Part shown: in pieces, positions 1 through 8,777 of the stretch
How the letters are laid out: each line of letters starts with the position of its first letter
How positions within the stretch are numbered: position 1 is the first letter of the stretch
From: Synechococcus sp. MIT S9220
Lineage (GTDB): Bacteria > Cyanobacteriota > Cyanobacteriia > PCC-6307 > Cyanobiaceae
Reading direction: 5' to 3'
DNA length: 64,000 bases
Assembly (NCBI RefSeq): GCF_014304815.1
Contig: NZ_CP047958.1
Span: 2,232,001 to 2,296,000, forward strand
Notes under the pieces: generated by a model
Databases searched by the model: none
What the model saw: only the letters and a program-made list of their open reading frames with translations
What the model was told of the DNA's origin: nothing
Program-made: the position numbers and the translations under genes

Positions 1-434
1 TTCAGCAATCTCCGCACCTGATCGAGTGCCTTACTCGGTTGGTCAAGATGTTGAAAAAGAAGCCTTGCGTAGATGAAATCAAAACTGGCCTCTGGCAGTG
101 GAGGTTGATAGACATCACCCCGCACGAAGTGGATGGTGTTCAGGCCGACGGCAACTGCTTCAGACTTCGCCTGCTCCAGCAGTGCCTCATTGAGATCCAT
201 CGCGGTGACACGACTGGATGGATGACTCTCAGCGATCAAACGCGTGATCACGCCAGGACCACAGGCAAGATCAAGTACATCAAGACCGTCTTTCAGACCC
301 ATGCGCCGAAGCAGCTGAAGTTCAAGCTCAGCAGATCGTCGAGCCTGCAACTGCAGGCGCTCCAGCTCTCCACTCTCTTCTCCCAGAGCAGCGAAGTCAT
401 AGGAGCCTGCGGAGGAATCGGACTGCATAGCCAT
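1..434 (-). CDS. SAM-dependent methyltransferase, class I (3' end cut by window)
   Basis: This reading frame enters from its ATG at 434 and runs off the window edge, so only about 144 N-terminal residues are visible. They hold the class I methyltransferase nucleotide-binding motif (VLDLACGPGVITRL, about residues 53-66), an acidic residue at the end of the second strand (TAMDLNEALL) and the later GDVYQPPLP and FDFIYARLLFQHL segments typical of motif II/III. The family transfers a methyl group from S-adenosylmethionine; the substrate cannot be told from this part. A second ATG lies two codons in. The gene starts 8 bases after the stop of the acetyltransferase/cNMP gene, so the two are probably co-transcribed. 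The opposite-strand reading frame here is a shadow. Confidence 0.8.
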   Translation of the reverse strand, partial: MAMQSDSSAGSYDFAALGEESGELERLQLQARRSAELELQLLRRMGLKDGLDVLDLACGPGVITRLIAESHPSSRVTAMDLNEALLEQAKSEAVAVGLNTIHFVRGDVYQPPLPEASFDFIYARLLFQHLDQPSKALDQVRRLL

Positions 435-442
435 GTATGAAC

Positions 443-1645
443 TCAAGGGGATTGACTGAGCTGCCACAAACGATCTGTGGTTGTCGACAGACGCTCTGAA
501 AGCACCATCGACAAATTACGCAGCATCAGCGCTGCCGCCTCGGGATGGGATCGGATGGCACGACGAAGAAAGTTCTGAGTCAGCACCAGGACGCGCAGGG
601 AAGTGACTGCCACGACATCGGCACTGCGGCGCTGACGGCCGAGAAAGCCCATCTCTCCGAAAACCGAACCGGTCCGAAGCAGGGCAAGTGAAAGGCGCTC
701 ACCGTTGTCCTTCTGACGCCAAACCTCAGCGACCCCCTCCAGAACAACGAATAAATCCTGCTGGGGATCTCCCTGCCTCACCAAACGATCACCTGCCTGG
801 CATGACAAAACAGTGCCTGTTTTCAGCAGTGCTCTCACCTGATCGTCCTGCATCCCCTGGAAAAGAGGAATCCCATTGTTCTGATCGCAGAGAGCGGCAC
901 CCACCTCATCCCAAAATTGATCCGGCTCCACCAACCGGTGATTCAACCCCTGATACGTCGCGCACAGCCTGGAGAAGAAGGCTCCATCACCCCAGCGATC
1001 CTCAGCGACTCGAGCATGGGGATGACGCATCAGAGGAGAGCGACTGATCTTCAGATGTGAGCCATCGTTGAGAGCCAGCAACATCGGCACCTGATAGCCA
1101 ATCCCTGGCCAGTCAACCCCGGAGCAGAAACGCCGGTATCCCAGTTGCTCATAGAACTCCACCAAGCCTGGATTGGCGTGGCAGAGATCCAGACGGATTC
1201 CAGCCTGGATGGCATCTCCGTAACAGCGGTTGAACAGCAGTCCAAGCGCCGTGCCACCTCGGCACGCCGCCTGAACCATCAATCTCGAGGTGTAGGACAT
1301 CGACTTCCAAGAGACATGCTCTAACAAGGGCATCAAAGCCCTTGCCATCACTCGGAGCTGACTGTCGGGGTCATCGAGATCACCAAGCAGATTCAGGCGC
1401 AGCGTGCCGACCAATTTGCCCTCAGGATCACGAAGGCCATACAACCGAGCCGCTATGTCGAGGGAGTCACGAATCCAGCGACGACGATGATCCGCATCTG
1501 GAGGAGACTTTCCCATCTCCTCCACATAAATTTCATATCGCAAGGAAAAGATCTCTTCCCGCTCCTCCTGAGACTGCGCCAGCACGACATGAACCTTGCC
1601 AAGGTCCGTCATTGCACTGAGGTCTTCACTGACCGGTTCGTGCAA
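443..1645 (-). CDS. GNAT-like acyltransferase fused to a C-terminal cyclic-nucleotide-binding domain
   Basis: The protein has 400 residues. The first half (about 20-200) resembles the GNAT/FeeM/autoinducer-synthase fold: an arginine-rich FSLRYEIYVEEMGK segment, a strand with GTLRLNLLGD, and a later SRLMVQAACRGG region. The second half (about 265-390) is a cNMP-binding domain with a phosphate-binding cassette FGEMGFLGRQRRSADV in which Glu331 and Arg340, the ribose and phosphate contacts of cAMP receptors, are both present. By inference an acyl transfer reaction is under cAMP or cGMP control. Mycobacterial cAMP-dependent acetyltransferases have the same two domains in the opposite order. The start may instead be the ATG at 1612, which avoids a 20-base overlap with the stop of the preceding (p)ppGpp gene. 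The acceptor substrate is unknown. Confidence 0.75.
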   Translation of the reverse strand: MHEPVSEDLSAMTDLGKVHVVLAQSQEEREEIFSLRYEIYVEEMGKSPPDADHRRRWIRDSLDIAARLYGLRDPEGKLVGTLRLNLLGDLDDPDSQLRVMARALMPLLEHVSWKSMSYTSRLMVQAACRGGTALGLLFNRCYGDAIQAGIRLDLCHANPGLVEFYEQLGYRRFCSGVDWPGIGYQVPMLLALNDGSHLKISRSPLMRHPHARVAEDRWGDGAFFSRLCATYQGLNHRLVEPDQFWDEVGAALCDQNNGIPLFQGMQDDQVRALLKTGTVLSCQAGDRLVRQGDPQQDLFVVLEGVAEVWRQKDNGERLSLALLRTGSVFGEMGFLGRQRRSADVVAVTSLRVLVLTQNFLRRAIRSHPEAAALMLRNLSMVLSERLSTTTDRLWQLSQSP

Positions 1646-3956
1646 TGTCGATCACATCCGCCATAGAACGGATCTGATGCATAGTGCGCTGCAACTGATC
1701 AGCGCTGGCCAGCTCCAGCCGCAGATCTATACACGCCGGTCTTCCATGAGTGGTCTTGACACGGGCATCACTGACGTTGATGCATCCATCGGAGAGTCGC
1801 ATCAGGATGTCCTTGAGGATGCCTACACGATCGATCACCTCAATGCGCAACTGGGCCGGAAACCGCTGACTTTTGCTCGCCAAAGCAGGATTCCAGCGCA
1901 CAGGTAGTCGCCGTTCACTCGGAATCGCCTGCACGTTGGAGCAATCCTGACGATGCACAGTGATCCCGTGGTTGCCGAGGGCAACCGTGCCCAGAATCGG
2001 CTCTCCAGGAAGGGGACTGCAACAACCACCCAGACGGTAGTCGAGCCCTTCCACACCGAGGATCGGATCCTGTTGCTCATGAGTCGAGCGGGGAGTGGTG
2101 GTTTCGGCCTGCTGCACCAGCTGGCGGGCCACATCCTCATTGCTGAGCGGAGGCTCCGCGATCGTGGCCTGCAAGCGGATCTCCTCTCGCAGCCGATTGA
2201 GCACCTGATGCAGGGTGACGGCTCCGAAACCGAGGGCTGCAAGCAAGTCTTCAGTACTGAGGAGGTTGCATCGCTCTGCCACTCGCGTCATCGCATCACT
2301 GCTGAGCAGGGAGTCGAATCCGCTGCGACCAAGCTCACGCTCGAGCAGATCCTTGCCGCGCTCGATCGTTTCATCGCGATGGCTGCGCTTGTACCACTGA
2401 CGGATGCGATTACGCGCCGTGGGTGTCGCCACGAAGTTGAGCCAGTCGAGGCTGGGATGCGCCGTCTTGCTCGTGAGCACATTCACAAAATCACCGTTCT
2501 GAAGCGGCGTCGACAGTGGAGAGAGTCGATCGTTAATGCGCACGCCATGGCAGTGGTTACCCACTTCCGAGTGAATGCGATAAGCAAAATCCACGGCCGT
2601 CGATCCCTTGCGCAAACCCAGCACGTCGCCTTTAGGAGTGAAGACGAACACCTCTTCATCGAAGAGATCTTCCTTAATCGAAGCGAGGTAGTCGTTGTGG
2701 TCGTCAGCTCCCCCCTCCTGCTGCCAATCAACAAGCTGCCGCAACCAGTTGAAGCGTTCTGTGTCTCCACCAGCGGCTGGTGAACCGCCCTCCTTGTATT
2801 TCCAGTGCGCGGCGATGCCGAACTCCGCCACCCGGTGCATGTCCAATGTTCGGATCTGCACTTCGATCGGACGATGACGTCCGATCACAGCCGTATGCAA
2901 CGACTGATAGCCATTGGGCTTGGGCAAACCGATGTAGTCCTTGAAGCGCCCGGGAATGGGGCGGAAGGTGTCGTGAACAACCGCCAGAGCCCGATAACAA
3001 GCCTCAACACTGGGGGTGAGAATCCTCAGGGCCGCCACGTCGTAAATCTCGTGGAAGGCTTTTTGCTGCCGCTGCATCTTGGTCCAGATGCCGAAGAGGT
3101 GCTTGGGACGGCCACTCACCTCACAGTTCTCAAGCCCGACAGCTGCCAATCGATCACTGAGCAACTGAACGGTGACTCCTAAACGTTCCTCGCGCTCGCT
3201 GCGCTTGGTCGCAACTTCCTGCTGAATCTCCCTGAAGGCATCCGGCTCGAGCAACTTGAAGGACAGATCCTCCAGCTCCCATTTGAAGCGACCGATGCCA
3301 AGCCGATTGGCCAAAGGTGCATAAATCTCCCGCGTTTCACGGGCGATGCGCTGGCGCTTTTCCTCGCGCAACGCCCCAAGCGTGCGCATGTTGTGCAAGC
3401 GGTCTGCAAGCTTGACCAGCACAACTCGGATATCGCTGGCCATAGCCAGGAACATCTTGCGCAGGTTTTCAGCTTGAGCCTCAGTGCGATTGGTGAAGTG
3501 AAGACCTCCAAGCTTGGTGACTCCCTCCACCAGTTCCCGGACCTCCGGCCCGAAGTGACTCTCTAGCTGCTCAGGGGTAACGTCCGTGTCCTCCACCACA
3601 TCGTGGAGGAAGCCTGCAGCAATCACACTGGCGCTGGCACCGATATCCCTGAGCAGATCAGCCACCGCCACAGGATGAACGATGTAAGGGTCCCCACTGG
3701 CTCGGAACTGGCCCTCATGCAGCTGAAACGCAAAATCGAAGGCCGCTGCGAGCAAAGCCTCTGAATCGGTGGGACAGCTATGACCAATTCCTGGCGGCAC
3801 GTGATCGATGCACTCACGCAACCAGCCAGGCAGGTCAATGCCGTAATCGTCGGCTGAACGGATGGGCCGATCTCGCAGAGCCACCAGACCACAAGCCGGT
3901 GCAGCGGATCCGTTTCGGATCTGCACTTCAACCGTCTCGGAGGTGGCGTTGAGCAT
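1626..3956 (-). CDS. spoT: bifunctional (p)ppGpp synthetase/hydrolase, RelA/SpoT family
   Basis: Makes and degrades the stringent-response alarmone. In order the protein shows an HD hydrolase domain (FLHDVVEDTD and RLHNMRTLGAL), the synthetase domain (GRFKDYIGLPKPNGYQSLHT), a TGS domain (VFTPKGDVLGLRKGSTAVDFAYRIHSEVG, cited here only in part by its ends) and a C-terminal ACT domain (IEVIDRVGILKDILMRLS). The RFKD signature is the form found in bifunctional Rel enzymes. I place the start at the ATG at 3956, giving 776 residues, the normal length; the open frame extends about 130 codons further upstream but there it only mirrors the opposite-strand ABC transporter gene. The gene is divergent from that transporter, leaving only a few tens of bases for both promoters. 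Confidence 0.93.
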   Translation of the reverse strand: MLNATSETVEVQIRNGSAAPACGLVALRDRPIRSADDYGIDLPGWLRECIDHVPPGIGHSCPTDSEALLAAAFDFAFQLHEGQFRASGDPYIVHPVAVADLLRDIGASASVIAAGFLHDVVEDTDVTPEQLESHFGPEVRELVEGVTKLGGLHFTNRTEAQAENLRKMFLAMASDIRVVLVKLADRLHNMRTLGALREEKRQRIARETREIYAPLANRLGIGRFKWELEDLSFKLLEPDAFREIQQEVATKRSEREERLGVTVQLLSDRLAAVGLENCEVSGRPKHLFGIWTKMQRQQKAFHEIYDVAALRILTPSVEACYRALAVVHDTFRPIPGRFKDYIGLPKPNGYQSLHTAVIGRHRPIEVQIRTLDMHRVAEFGIAAHWKYKEGGSPAAGGDTERFNWLRQLVDWQQEGGADDHNDYLASIKEDLFDEEVFVFTPKGDVLGLRKGSTAVDFAYRIHSEVGNHCHGVRINDRLSPLSTPLQNGDFVNVLTSKTAHPSLDWLNFVATPTARNRIRQWYKRSHRDETIERGKDLLERELGRSGFDSLLSSDAMTRVAERCNLLSTEDLLAALGFGAVTLHQVLNRLREEIRLQATIAEPPLSNEDVARQLVQQAETTTPRSTHEQQDPILGVEGLDYRLGGCCSPLPGEPILGTVALGNHGITVHRQDCSNVQAIPSERRLPVRWNPALASKSQRFPAQLRIEVIDRVGILKDILMRLSDGCINVSDARVKTTHGRPACIDLRLELASADQLQRTMHQIRSMADVIDIARTGQ

Positions 3957-3989
3957 CCGACCCGACAGGTGAATCCATGGTATGTAGCC

Positions 3990-5618
3990 ATGAGCACCTG
4001 CGCTTCGATTGCCATGACAACCGCGCCAGGGACTGTCCTGGAGCTCGAACAATTTCGGCTCCGTTACCCAGGAAGCCAGGCGTGGACCCTCGATGGGCTT
4101 GACCTGCGTCTGCACCCCGGCGAACGCCTTGCCCTCGTCGGTCCCTCCGGCTGCGGAAAGAGCACGGTGGCCAGGGCAGCACTGCAATTGCTGCCTGGAG
4201 GCAGCAATTGCGAAGGAGAACTGAGCCTGAACGGTCACGATCCCCGCAACCTCAGCCTTGCTGATCTGAGGAGATTGCGCGGTGAGTCGGTGGGACTGGT
4301 GTTTCAGGATCCGATGACACGCCTGAATCCACTCATGACCGTGGGTGGCCACCTACTGGACACCCTGAGTGCGCATCGGCCAGGCATGAACCATGCAGAA
4401 CGTCTCCAGCGGGCCGAGGAGCTGCTGGAGCAAGTGGGCATCGGCGCCACTCGCTTCCGCGCTTACCCGCATGAGTTCAGCGGCGGCATGCGCCAGCGGC
4501 TGGCCATCGCCCTGGCCATCGCCCTGAGCCCACCCCTAGTGATTGCGGACGAACCCACCACAAGCCTGGATGTGGCCGTGGCAGGGCAGGTGATGGCTGC
4601 TCTGAGATCGGTGTGTGAGGAACTTGGTAGTGCTCTGTTGCTAATCACCCACGATCTGGCGATGGCCAATCGCTGGTGCGAACGCATGGCAGTGCTGGAC
4701 GGTGGTCGCGTCGTGGAAATCAACCGCAGCGATGTGGTCCTGACCTATCCCAGCTCCAGAGTGGGACAACGGCTGCTGACCGCTGCCCGCGCTCGAGAAG
4801 GGGGCAGCACCCCTGAAGCACCCGACACCGACACGGTGCTGGCCGTGCAGGAATTGCGCTGCTGGCACAACCTGGGTGGTCCACCCTGGAATCCAACCTG
4901 GCTAAAAGCAGTAGACGGCATCAGCTTCCAGTTGCGAGAAGGAGAAACCCTGGGAGTAGTGGGAGGTTCTGGCTGTGGCAAAAGCACCCTCTGCCGTGCC
5001 CTGATGGGACTCACACCGATTCGTGGCGGCAGGGTGCAGCTGCTTGGCAAGGATCTGCTGAGGCTGCGGGGACGTGAAGCCCGCCAGGCGCGGCGCACCA
5101 TTCAGATGGTGTTCCAGGACCCTCTGGCCTGCCTCAATCCAGCCATGTCGGTGGTGGATGCCATCGTCGATCCTCTGCGCATCCACAATCTGGCCTCACC
5201 AGCGGCAGCTCGAGAACAAGGCCGTCAGCTGATGGAACGCGTGGGGCTTGTACCCGCAGATCGTTATCAGAACCGCCTTCCCCGCCAGCTTTCCGGGGGC
5301 CAGCAGCAACGGGTGGCCATCGCCCGAGCCCTGGCCCTGAAACCCAAGGTGCTGATCTGCGATGAAAGCGTGAGCATGCTGGATGCCGAAATCCAGGCTG
5401 AGGTTCTGGCACTGCTTCGCCAGCTGCAGCAGGAGCTCGGGCTCGCCATGATTTTCATCACCCATGACCTTTCAGTGGCCAGTGGCTTCTGCCATCGACT
5501 GATCGTGCTCAATAAAGGACATGTCGTGGAAGAGGGACCTGGCGACCGACTGCTGCATCAACCGCAAGCTGAGATCACGCGAACACTCGTCGAAGCCTGT
5601 CCGCGCCTTCCCAACTGA
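3990..5618 (+). CDS. ABC transporter with two fused ATPase domains, oligopeptide/dipeptide type
   Basis: A single chain carries two complete nucleotide-binding domains of the DppD/DppF (OppD/OppF) class, like GsiA. The first has Walker A GPSGCGKST, signature SGGMRQR and Walker B LVIADEPTTSLD; the second has Walker A GGSGCGKST, signature SGGQQQR and Walker B VLICDESVSMLD. All ATP-hydrolysis motifs are intact in both halves. Such ATPases power import of peptides or related solutes through separate permease subunits, none of which is encoded nearby, so the partner genes must lie elsewhere. Possible starts are GTG 3969, ATG 3990 and ATG 4014; none has a clear ribosome-binding site, and I chose 3990. 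It is divergent from the (p)ppGpp gene. Confidence 0.88.
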   Translation: MSTCASIAMTTAPGTVLELEQFRLRYPGSQAWTLDGLDLRLHPGERLALVGPSGCGKSTVARAALQLLPGGSNCEGELSLNGHDPRNLSLADLRRLRGESVGLVFQDPMTRLNPLMTVGGHLLDTLSAHRPGMNHAERLQRAEELLEQVGIGATRFRAYPHEFSGGMRQRLAIALAIALSPPLVIADEPTTSLDVAVAGQVMAALRSVCEELGSALLLITHDLAMANRWCERMAVLDGGRVVEINRSDVVLTYPSSRVGQRLLTAARAREGGSTPEAPDTDTVLAVQELRCWHNLGGPPWNPTWLKAVDGISFQLREGETLGVVGGSGCGKSTLCRALMGLTPIRGGRVQLLGKDLLRLRGREARQARRTIQMVFQDPLACLNPAMSVVDAIVDPLRIHNLASPAAAREQGRQLMERVGLVPADRYQNRLPRQLSGGQQQRVAIARALALKPKVLICDESVSMLDAEIQAEVLALLRQLQQELGLAMIFITHDLSVASGFCHRLIVLNKGHVVEEGPGDRLLHQPQAEITRTLVEACPRLPN

Positions 5619-6038
5619 CAGTCGCCTGGCCACAGTGAAACCAACCGGATGATTACACCAGGCGTTCAATCAGGAGTTTTAGACATCAACCAAAACCCCT
5701 AATCAGTATTTGTAGAAAATAAAATCAAAGCCCAATTACTCGAACATGGTGCGTCGGCGCAAAGACCGATAAACCACACCACAGCCAACCAAAACTCATC
5801 CGAAAAACAAATCTGAAACAAGCAACAGCAACATAAACAACCGTATTTTGACTTGGACTCAAGAGCCTCAAATCCTTCATTTGAGGGATGGTAGGGAACA
5901 AGTATTGAAGGCTGCATGAGAGAGCGACGAATCGGGGAGAGGTCCAACAAAGTCAGATTCAGACACACTCTGAACGGCATGAGTTCTATCTGAATCACAT
6001 CCCGTCGCTGCACTGGATCTGTACCTCTCATTCATGCC
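5619..6038. other. 420-base intergenic region with no convincing gene
   Basis: AT-richer than its flanks. The open frames on both strands look like chance. A weak long-range pair (CGCCTGG about 5629 with CCAGGCG about 5658) could form a loose hairpin after the ABC gene. The only clear structure is the inverted repeat at 5866-5886. The region must hold the promoter of the CBM2-like gene that starts at 6039. Confidence 0.6.
5866..5886. repeat. inverted repeat upstream of the CBM2-like gene
   Basis: CCTCAAAT and ATTTGAGG are perfectly complementary 8-base arms around a 5-base CCTTC loop, about 150 bases before the next start codon. It has no following T-run, so it is more likely an operator or a leader hairpin than a terminator. 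Role unknown. Confidence 0.45.
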
Positions 6039-7646
6039 ATGACGCCATCTGAGTCACTGCAGGTCTCAATCGGTGGGGACATTTGGTGGGGCGGCTTCAC
6101 TGCCGACCTGGCCATTACCAATTCAAGTGATCAAGCGCTTGAAGACTGGACCATCAGCTTCACCAGTCGCCATCAACTCGACCCCAATGCCTGGGGAGTC
6201 GCTCTCGAAAGTGAGTCCTTGGATAACGGACTGATGCGCTACACGCTCACAGGCGCGGATTGGGGCAGTCGCATCCCAGCAGGAGCAACCATCAATGTTG
6301 GCTTCAACGGAACACAGGGCAGTGAGCTTGGGCGCGACGGCAGCCTGACCGAACAGATGCTGGTTTCAGAGGCTGGTTTGAACACCAGCACCAGCACCGA
6401 CTCCAATCCCGACGACGCCATGACCATGGCCGAGATATCGATGAACGCTGCCGGAATGGACGACCATGCCGGCCACGATCACTCCATAAATCAGCACGCT
6501 GCCTCAGCAGGGGGTTACACGGATATCAACAGCTGGGGAAATTTCCATGACTCCAATCACAATTCCGAGCACAACGAATTGGTCGGAGGGCGCACTGCTA
6601 TCACCACCGAAGCCTTGAAGGCTTACAACGGCCTGCGTGCGTTCGCAGGACTTGACGCTGTGGGTGTTGAAGCGGTTGGCGAATGGGCGTTTGCCAACGG
6701 CCTGACCAACAATTCACAAGCCTGGGGGAATGACACCAAAGGTGTCGGCCTTTGGTATGCCATGCAGGGAGCCAAGGTGGGCTGGATTGCAGATCAGGCC
6801 TATGACCCTCAGATCCTCGCCGACATCCAACGAACGGCACGACTGGGTTCCCAAGACGACGTCATGGGAATGGTGCATGAGTTTGGCCATGAGGGATTTG
6901 CCGACTACATCGAGCAATCCGAGCTCAGGAACAATTTCATTAACACCTTGAAAATGGAGCCCCATTACGGAGGCTGGATGCATGGTCGAACCCATGGATT
7001 TTTAGACATTGAAGGTGTAGCGATTGCCCACGACATCAATCACCTCACGGTTCTGGGATGGGATCAGGACCAACCGTTCATGAATGACACATTTGACTGG
7101 CCGCAATGGCCGGCACTAGATGTTTCCGATTCCACGGTGATCAACTACTACCAGGGAATTGTTTCGCTGGGTAATCCACTCGCTGAGAATCTGGAGGCGC
7201 TGTCAAGTCCTGGAGTCATCAATCCGGAGCCACAACCCGTTACTTTGCCAGGCCCCATTCTCCCCGATCCACAAACAGACGAAACTGATTTTTTAACAGG
7301 CGAGCCTGTCGATGTTGAAGTGAGTGGCGATCTCTGGTGGGGCGGATTCACTGCCTCTCTCACGGTGACGAATCAGAGCGAACAGCAACTTGACAACTGG
7401 TCGGTGAGCTTCAACAGCAACCACAGGTTTTATGGCGAATCCTGGGGCGTCGACGTAGCAACTGAACAACTTGATGGAGAGCTCTATCGCTACGAGCTCT
7501 CCGGCGCGGATTGGGGCTCATCGATCGGTGCTGGCCAATCCATGATGGTGGGATTCAATGCGCTCGCAGGCACGGATCTGGGCCGTAGCGGAGCGCTGAG
7601 CAAAGCCATGCTGTTGGCAGCAGGGAGCGAAATCACACCGCTTTAA
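6039..7646 (+). CDS. protein with CBM2-like domains at both ends and a central HEXXH motif domain
   Basis: A 535-residue protein. The N-terminal (about 5-110) and C-terminal (about 425-530) domains are clear copies of each other: both have GG/SGDxWWGGFTA, a DNW/DWxxSF strand, an RY(T/E)LxGADWGS segment and a VGFN strand, the pattern of family 2 carbohydrate-binding modules. Between them lie a His-rich linker (DDHAGHDHS) and a domain of about 250 residues with HEFGH at 280-284 followed by many further histidines (GWMHGRTHGF, AIAHDINHL). HEXXH is the zinc site of many metallopeptidases, but the rest of the domain is not one I recognise. There is no Sec signal peptide: the CBM begins almost at residue 1. 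It is followed by a strong hairpin terminator. Enzyme activity is only a hypothesis. Confidence 0.65.
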   Translation: MTPSESLQVSIGGDIWWGGFTADLAITNSSDQALEDWTISFTSRHQLDPNAWGVALESESLDNGLMRYTLTGADWGSRIPAGATINVGFNGTQGSELGRDGSLTEQMLVSEAGLNTSTSTDSNPDDAMTMAEISMNAAGMDDHAGHDHSINQHAASAGGYTDINSWGNFHDSNHNSEHNELVGGRTAITTEALKAYNGLRAFAGLDAVGVEAVGEWAFANGLTNNSQAWGNDTKGVGLWYAMQGAKVGWIADQAYDPQILADIQRTARLGSQDDVMGMVHEFGHEGFADYIEQSELRNNFINTLKMEPHYGGWMHGRTHGFLDIEGVAIAHDINHLTVLGWDQDQPFMNDTFDWPQWPALDVSDSTVINYYQGIVSLGNPLAENLEALSSPGVINPEPQPVTLPGPILPDPQTDETDFLTGEPVDVEVSGDLWWGGFTASLTVTNQSEQQLDNWSVSFNSNHRFYGESWGVDVATEQLDGELYRYELSGADWGSSIGAGQSMMVGFNALAGTDLGRSGALSKAMLLAAGSEITPL

Positions 7647-7711
7647 CAACATCTGCATCGACAACTTCTCAGCAGCAGCAAACGACCTCAGGCCAAAAGC
7701 CTCAACACATC

Positions 7712-7757
7712 AACCTGAATCATCCAAGCAATGCTTTACGGATGATTCAGGTTTTTC
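7712..7757. terminator. strong hairpin terminator between convergent genes
   Basis: Arms AACCTGAATCATCC (7712-7725) and GGATGATTCAGGTT (7740-7753) pair perfectly over 14 bases with a 14-base loop, followed by TTT on the plus strand. The AA at the outer end also makes it usable for the convergent pseudouridine synthase gene. Confidence 0.88.
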
Positions 7758-7787
7758 GCAGCTACTCGAAAGTCAAGACTGAAACGA

Positions 7788-8777
7788 TCAACGCCGCCTA
7801 AGCACCATCAGTAATTTCTCCATCACCGGCGGAAGTGGAGATTCAAACAGCATCCGCTCACGGCTAATCGGGTGGTCGAGGCCGAGTTGGAAGGCATGCA
7901 GAGCCTGGCCCGGCAATTCAATGGGCAATTTGCGGCAGCGGCTGTAGGTGGGATCGCCCACCACCGGGTGATTGATGTGCGCGCAATGCACCCGAATCTG
8001 ATGGGTGCGGCCAGTATCAAGCTTGAAACGCAGCAGCGAATAATCGCCGAGTCGCTCCTCCAGGTTCCAGTGCGTGCAGGCGTGCCGGCCATTGTCTCCA
8101 CTGACAACCGCATATTTCTTGCGGTCGACCGGATGACGACCGATCGCTCCCACAATCGTGCCGCTGTCTCCTGTGGGCACACCATGCACCACCGCCAGAT
8201 ACTCCCTTGAAGCGATGCGTTGCTGAATCTGGCTCTGGAGGCGAACCAGAGCCTCCTGGCTCTTGGCAATCACGATGCAACCGGTGGTGTCCTTGTCGAG
8301 ACGGTGCACGATTCCTGGACGCAGCTTGCCGCTGATGCCCGGCAGATCAGGGCAGTGATGCAGCAAACCATTCACGAGCGTGCCGTCTTTGTTGCCAGGC
8401 GCCGGATGCACGGTGAGACCAGCCGGTTTGTTGATCACGATCAAGTGCTCATCCTCAAACAGCACATCGAGATCCATCGGCTGCGGCTTCAGATATGGGA
8501 GCGGTTCAGGAGGCGGCATCCAAAGCTGCACCTCATCACCAGGCCGCAAGGGCGTCTTGGCCTTACCGGTCTTGCCGTTCACACGCACATAACCGGCATC
8601 AATGAATTTCTGAATGCGGGCACGGCTCTGCTCGGTGCGCTGACTCACCAGCCAACGGTCCAGCCGCATCGGCAGCGGCTTGGGATAGGTGAGCGACAGC
8701 AACTCCCCCTCGCCCTCACCGAACCCATCGGTGAACCTTTCTTCTGGCAGCGGAGGGCGACGCCAGGCAGGGCTCAT
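7788..8777 (-). CDS. rluD: RluA/RluD-family rRNA pseudouridine synthase
   Basis: Converts specific uridines in 23S rRNA to pseudouridine. An N-terminal S4 RNA-binding domain (MRLDRWLVSQRTEQSRARIQ, about 37-56) is followed by the catalytic domain with VINKPAGLTVHP and GIVHRLDKDTTG, the motif holding the catalytic aspartate. The length of 329 residues fits the RluD subgroup, though the exact target uridines cannot be read from sequence. Its start overlaps the stop of the upstream GTPase gene by 4 bases (ATGA), so UspA, RbgA and RluD form an operon with a ribosome-maturation theme. Confidence 0.9.
   Translation of the reverse strand: MSPAWRRPPLPEERFTDGFGEGEGELLSLTYPKPLPMRLDRWLVSQRTEQSRARIQKFIDAGYVRVNGKTGKAKTPLRPGDEVQLWMPPPEPLPYLKPQPMDLDVLFEDEHLIVINKPAGLTVHPAPGNKDGTLVNGLLHHCPDLPGISGKLRPGIVHRLDKDTTGCIVIAKSQEALVRLQSQIQQRIASREYLAVVHGVPTGDSGTIVGAIGRHPVDRKKYAVVSGDNGRHACTHWNLEERLGDYSLLRFKLDTGRTHQIRVHCAHINHPVVGDPTYSRCRKLPIELPGQALHAFQLGLDHPISRERMLFESPLPPVMEKLLMVLRRR

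Noticed and set aside
3957-4352. N-terminal extension of the (p)ppGpp enzyme
   Set aside because: The extra 132 residues only mirror the opposite-strand ABC transporter gene and are absent from the family; ATG 3956 gives the normal length.
5699-6031. 110-residue minus-strand frame before the CBM2-like gene
   Set aside because: Composition is odd (runs of Cys and Leu), there is no motif and no ribosome-binding site, and it fills an apparent promoter region.
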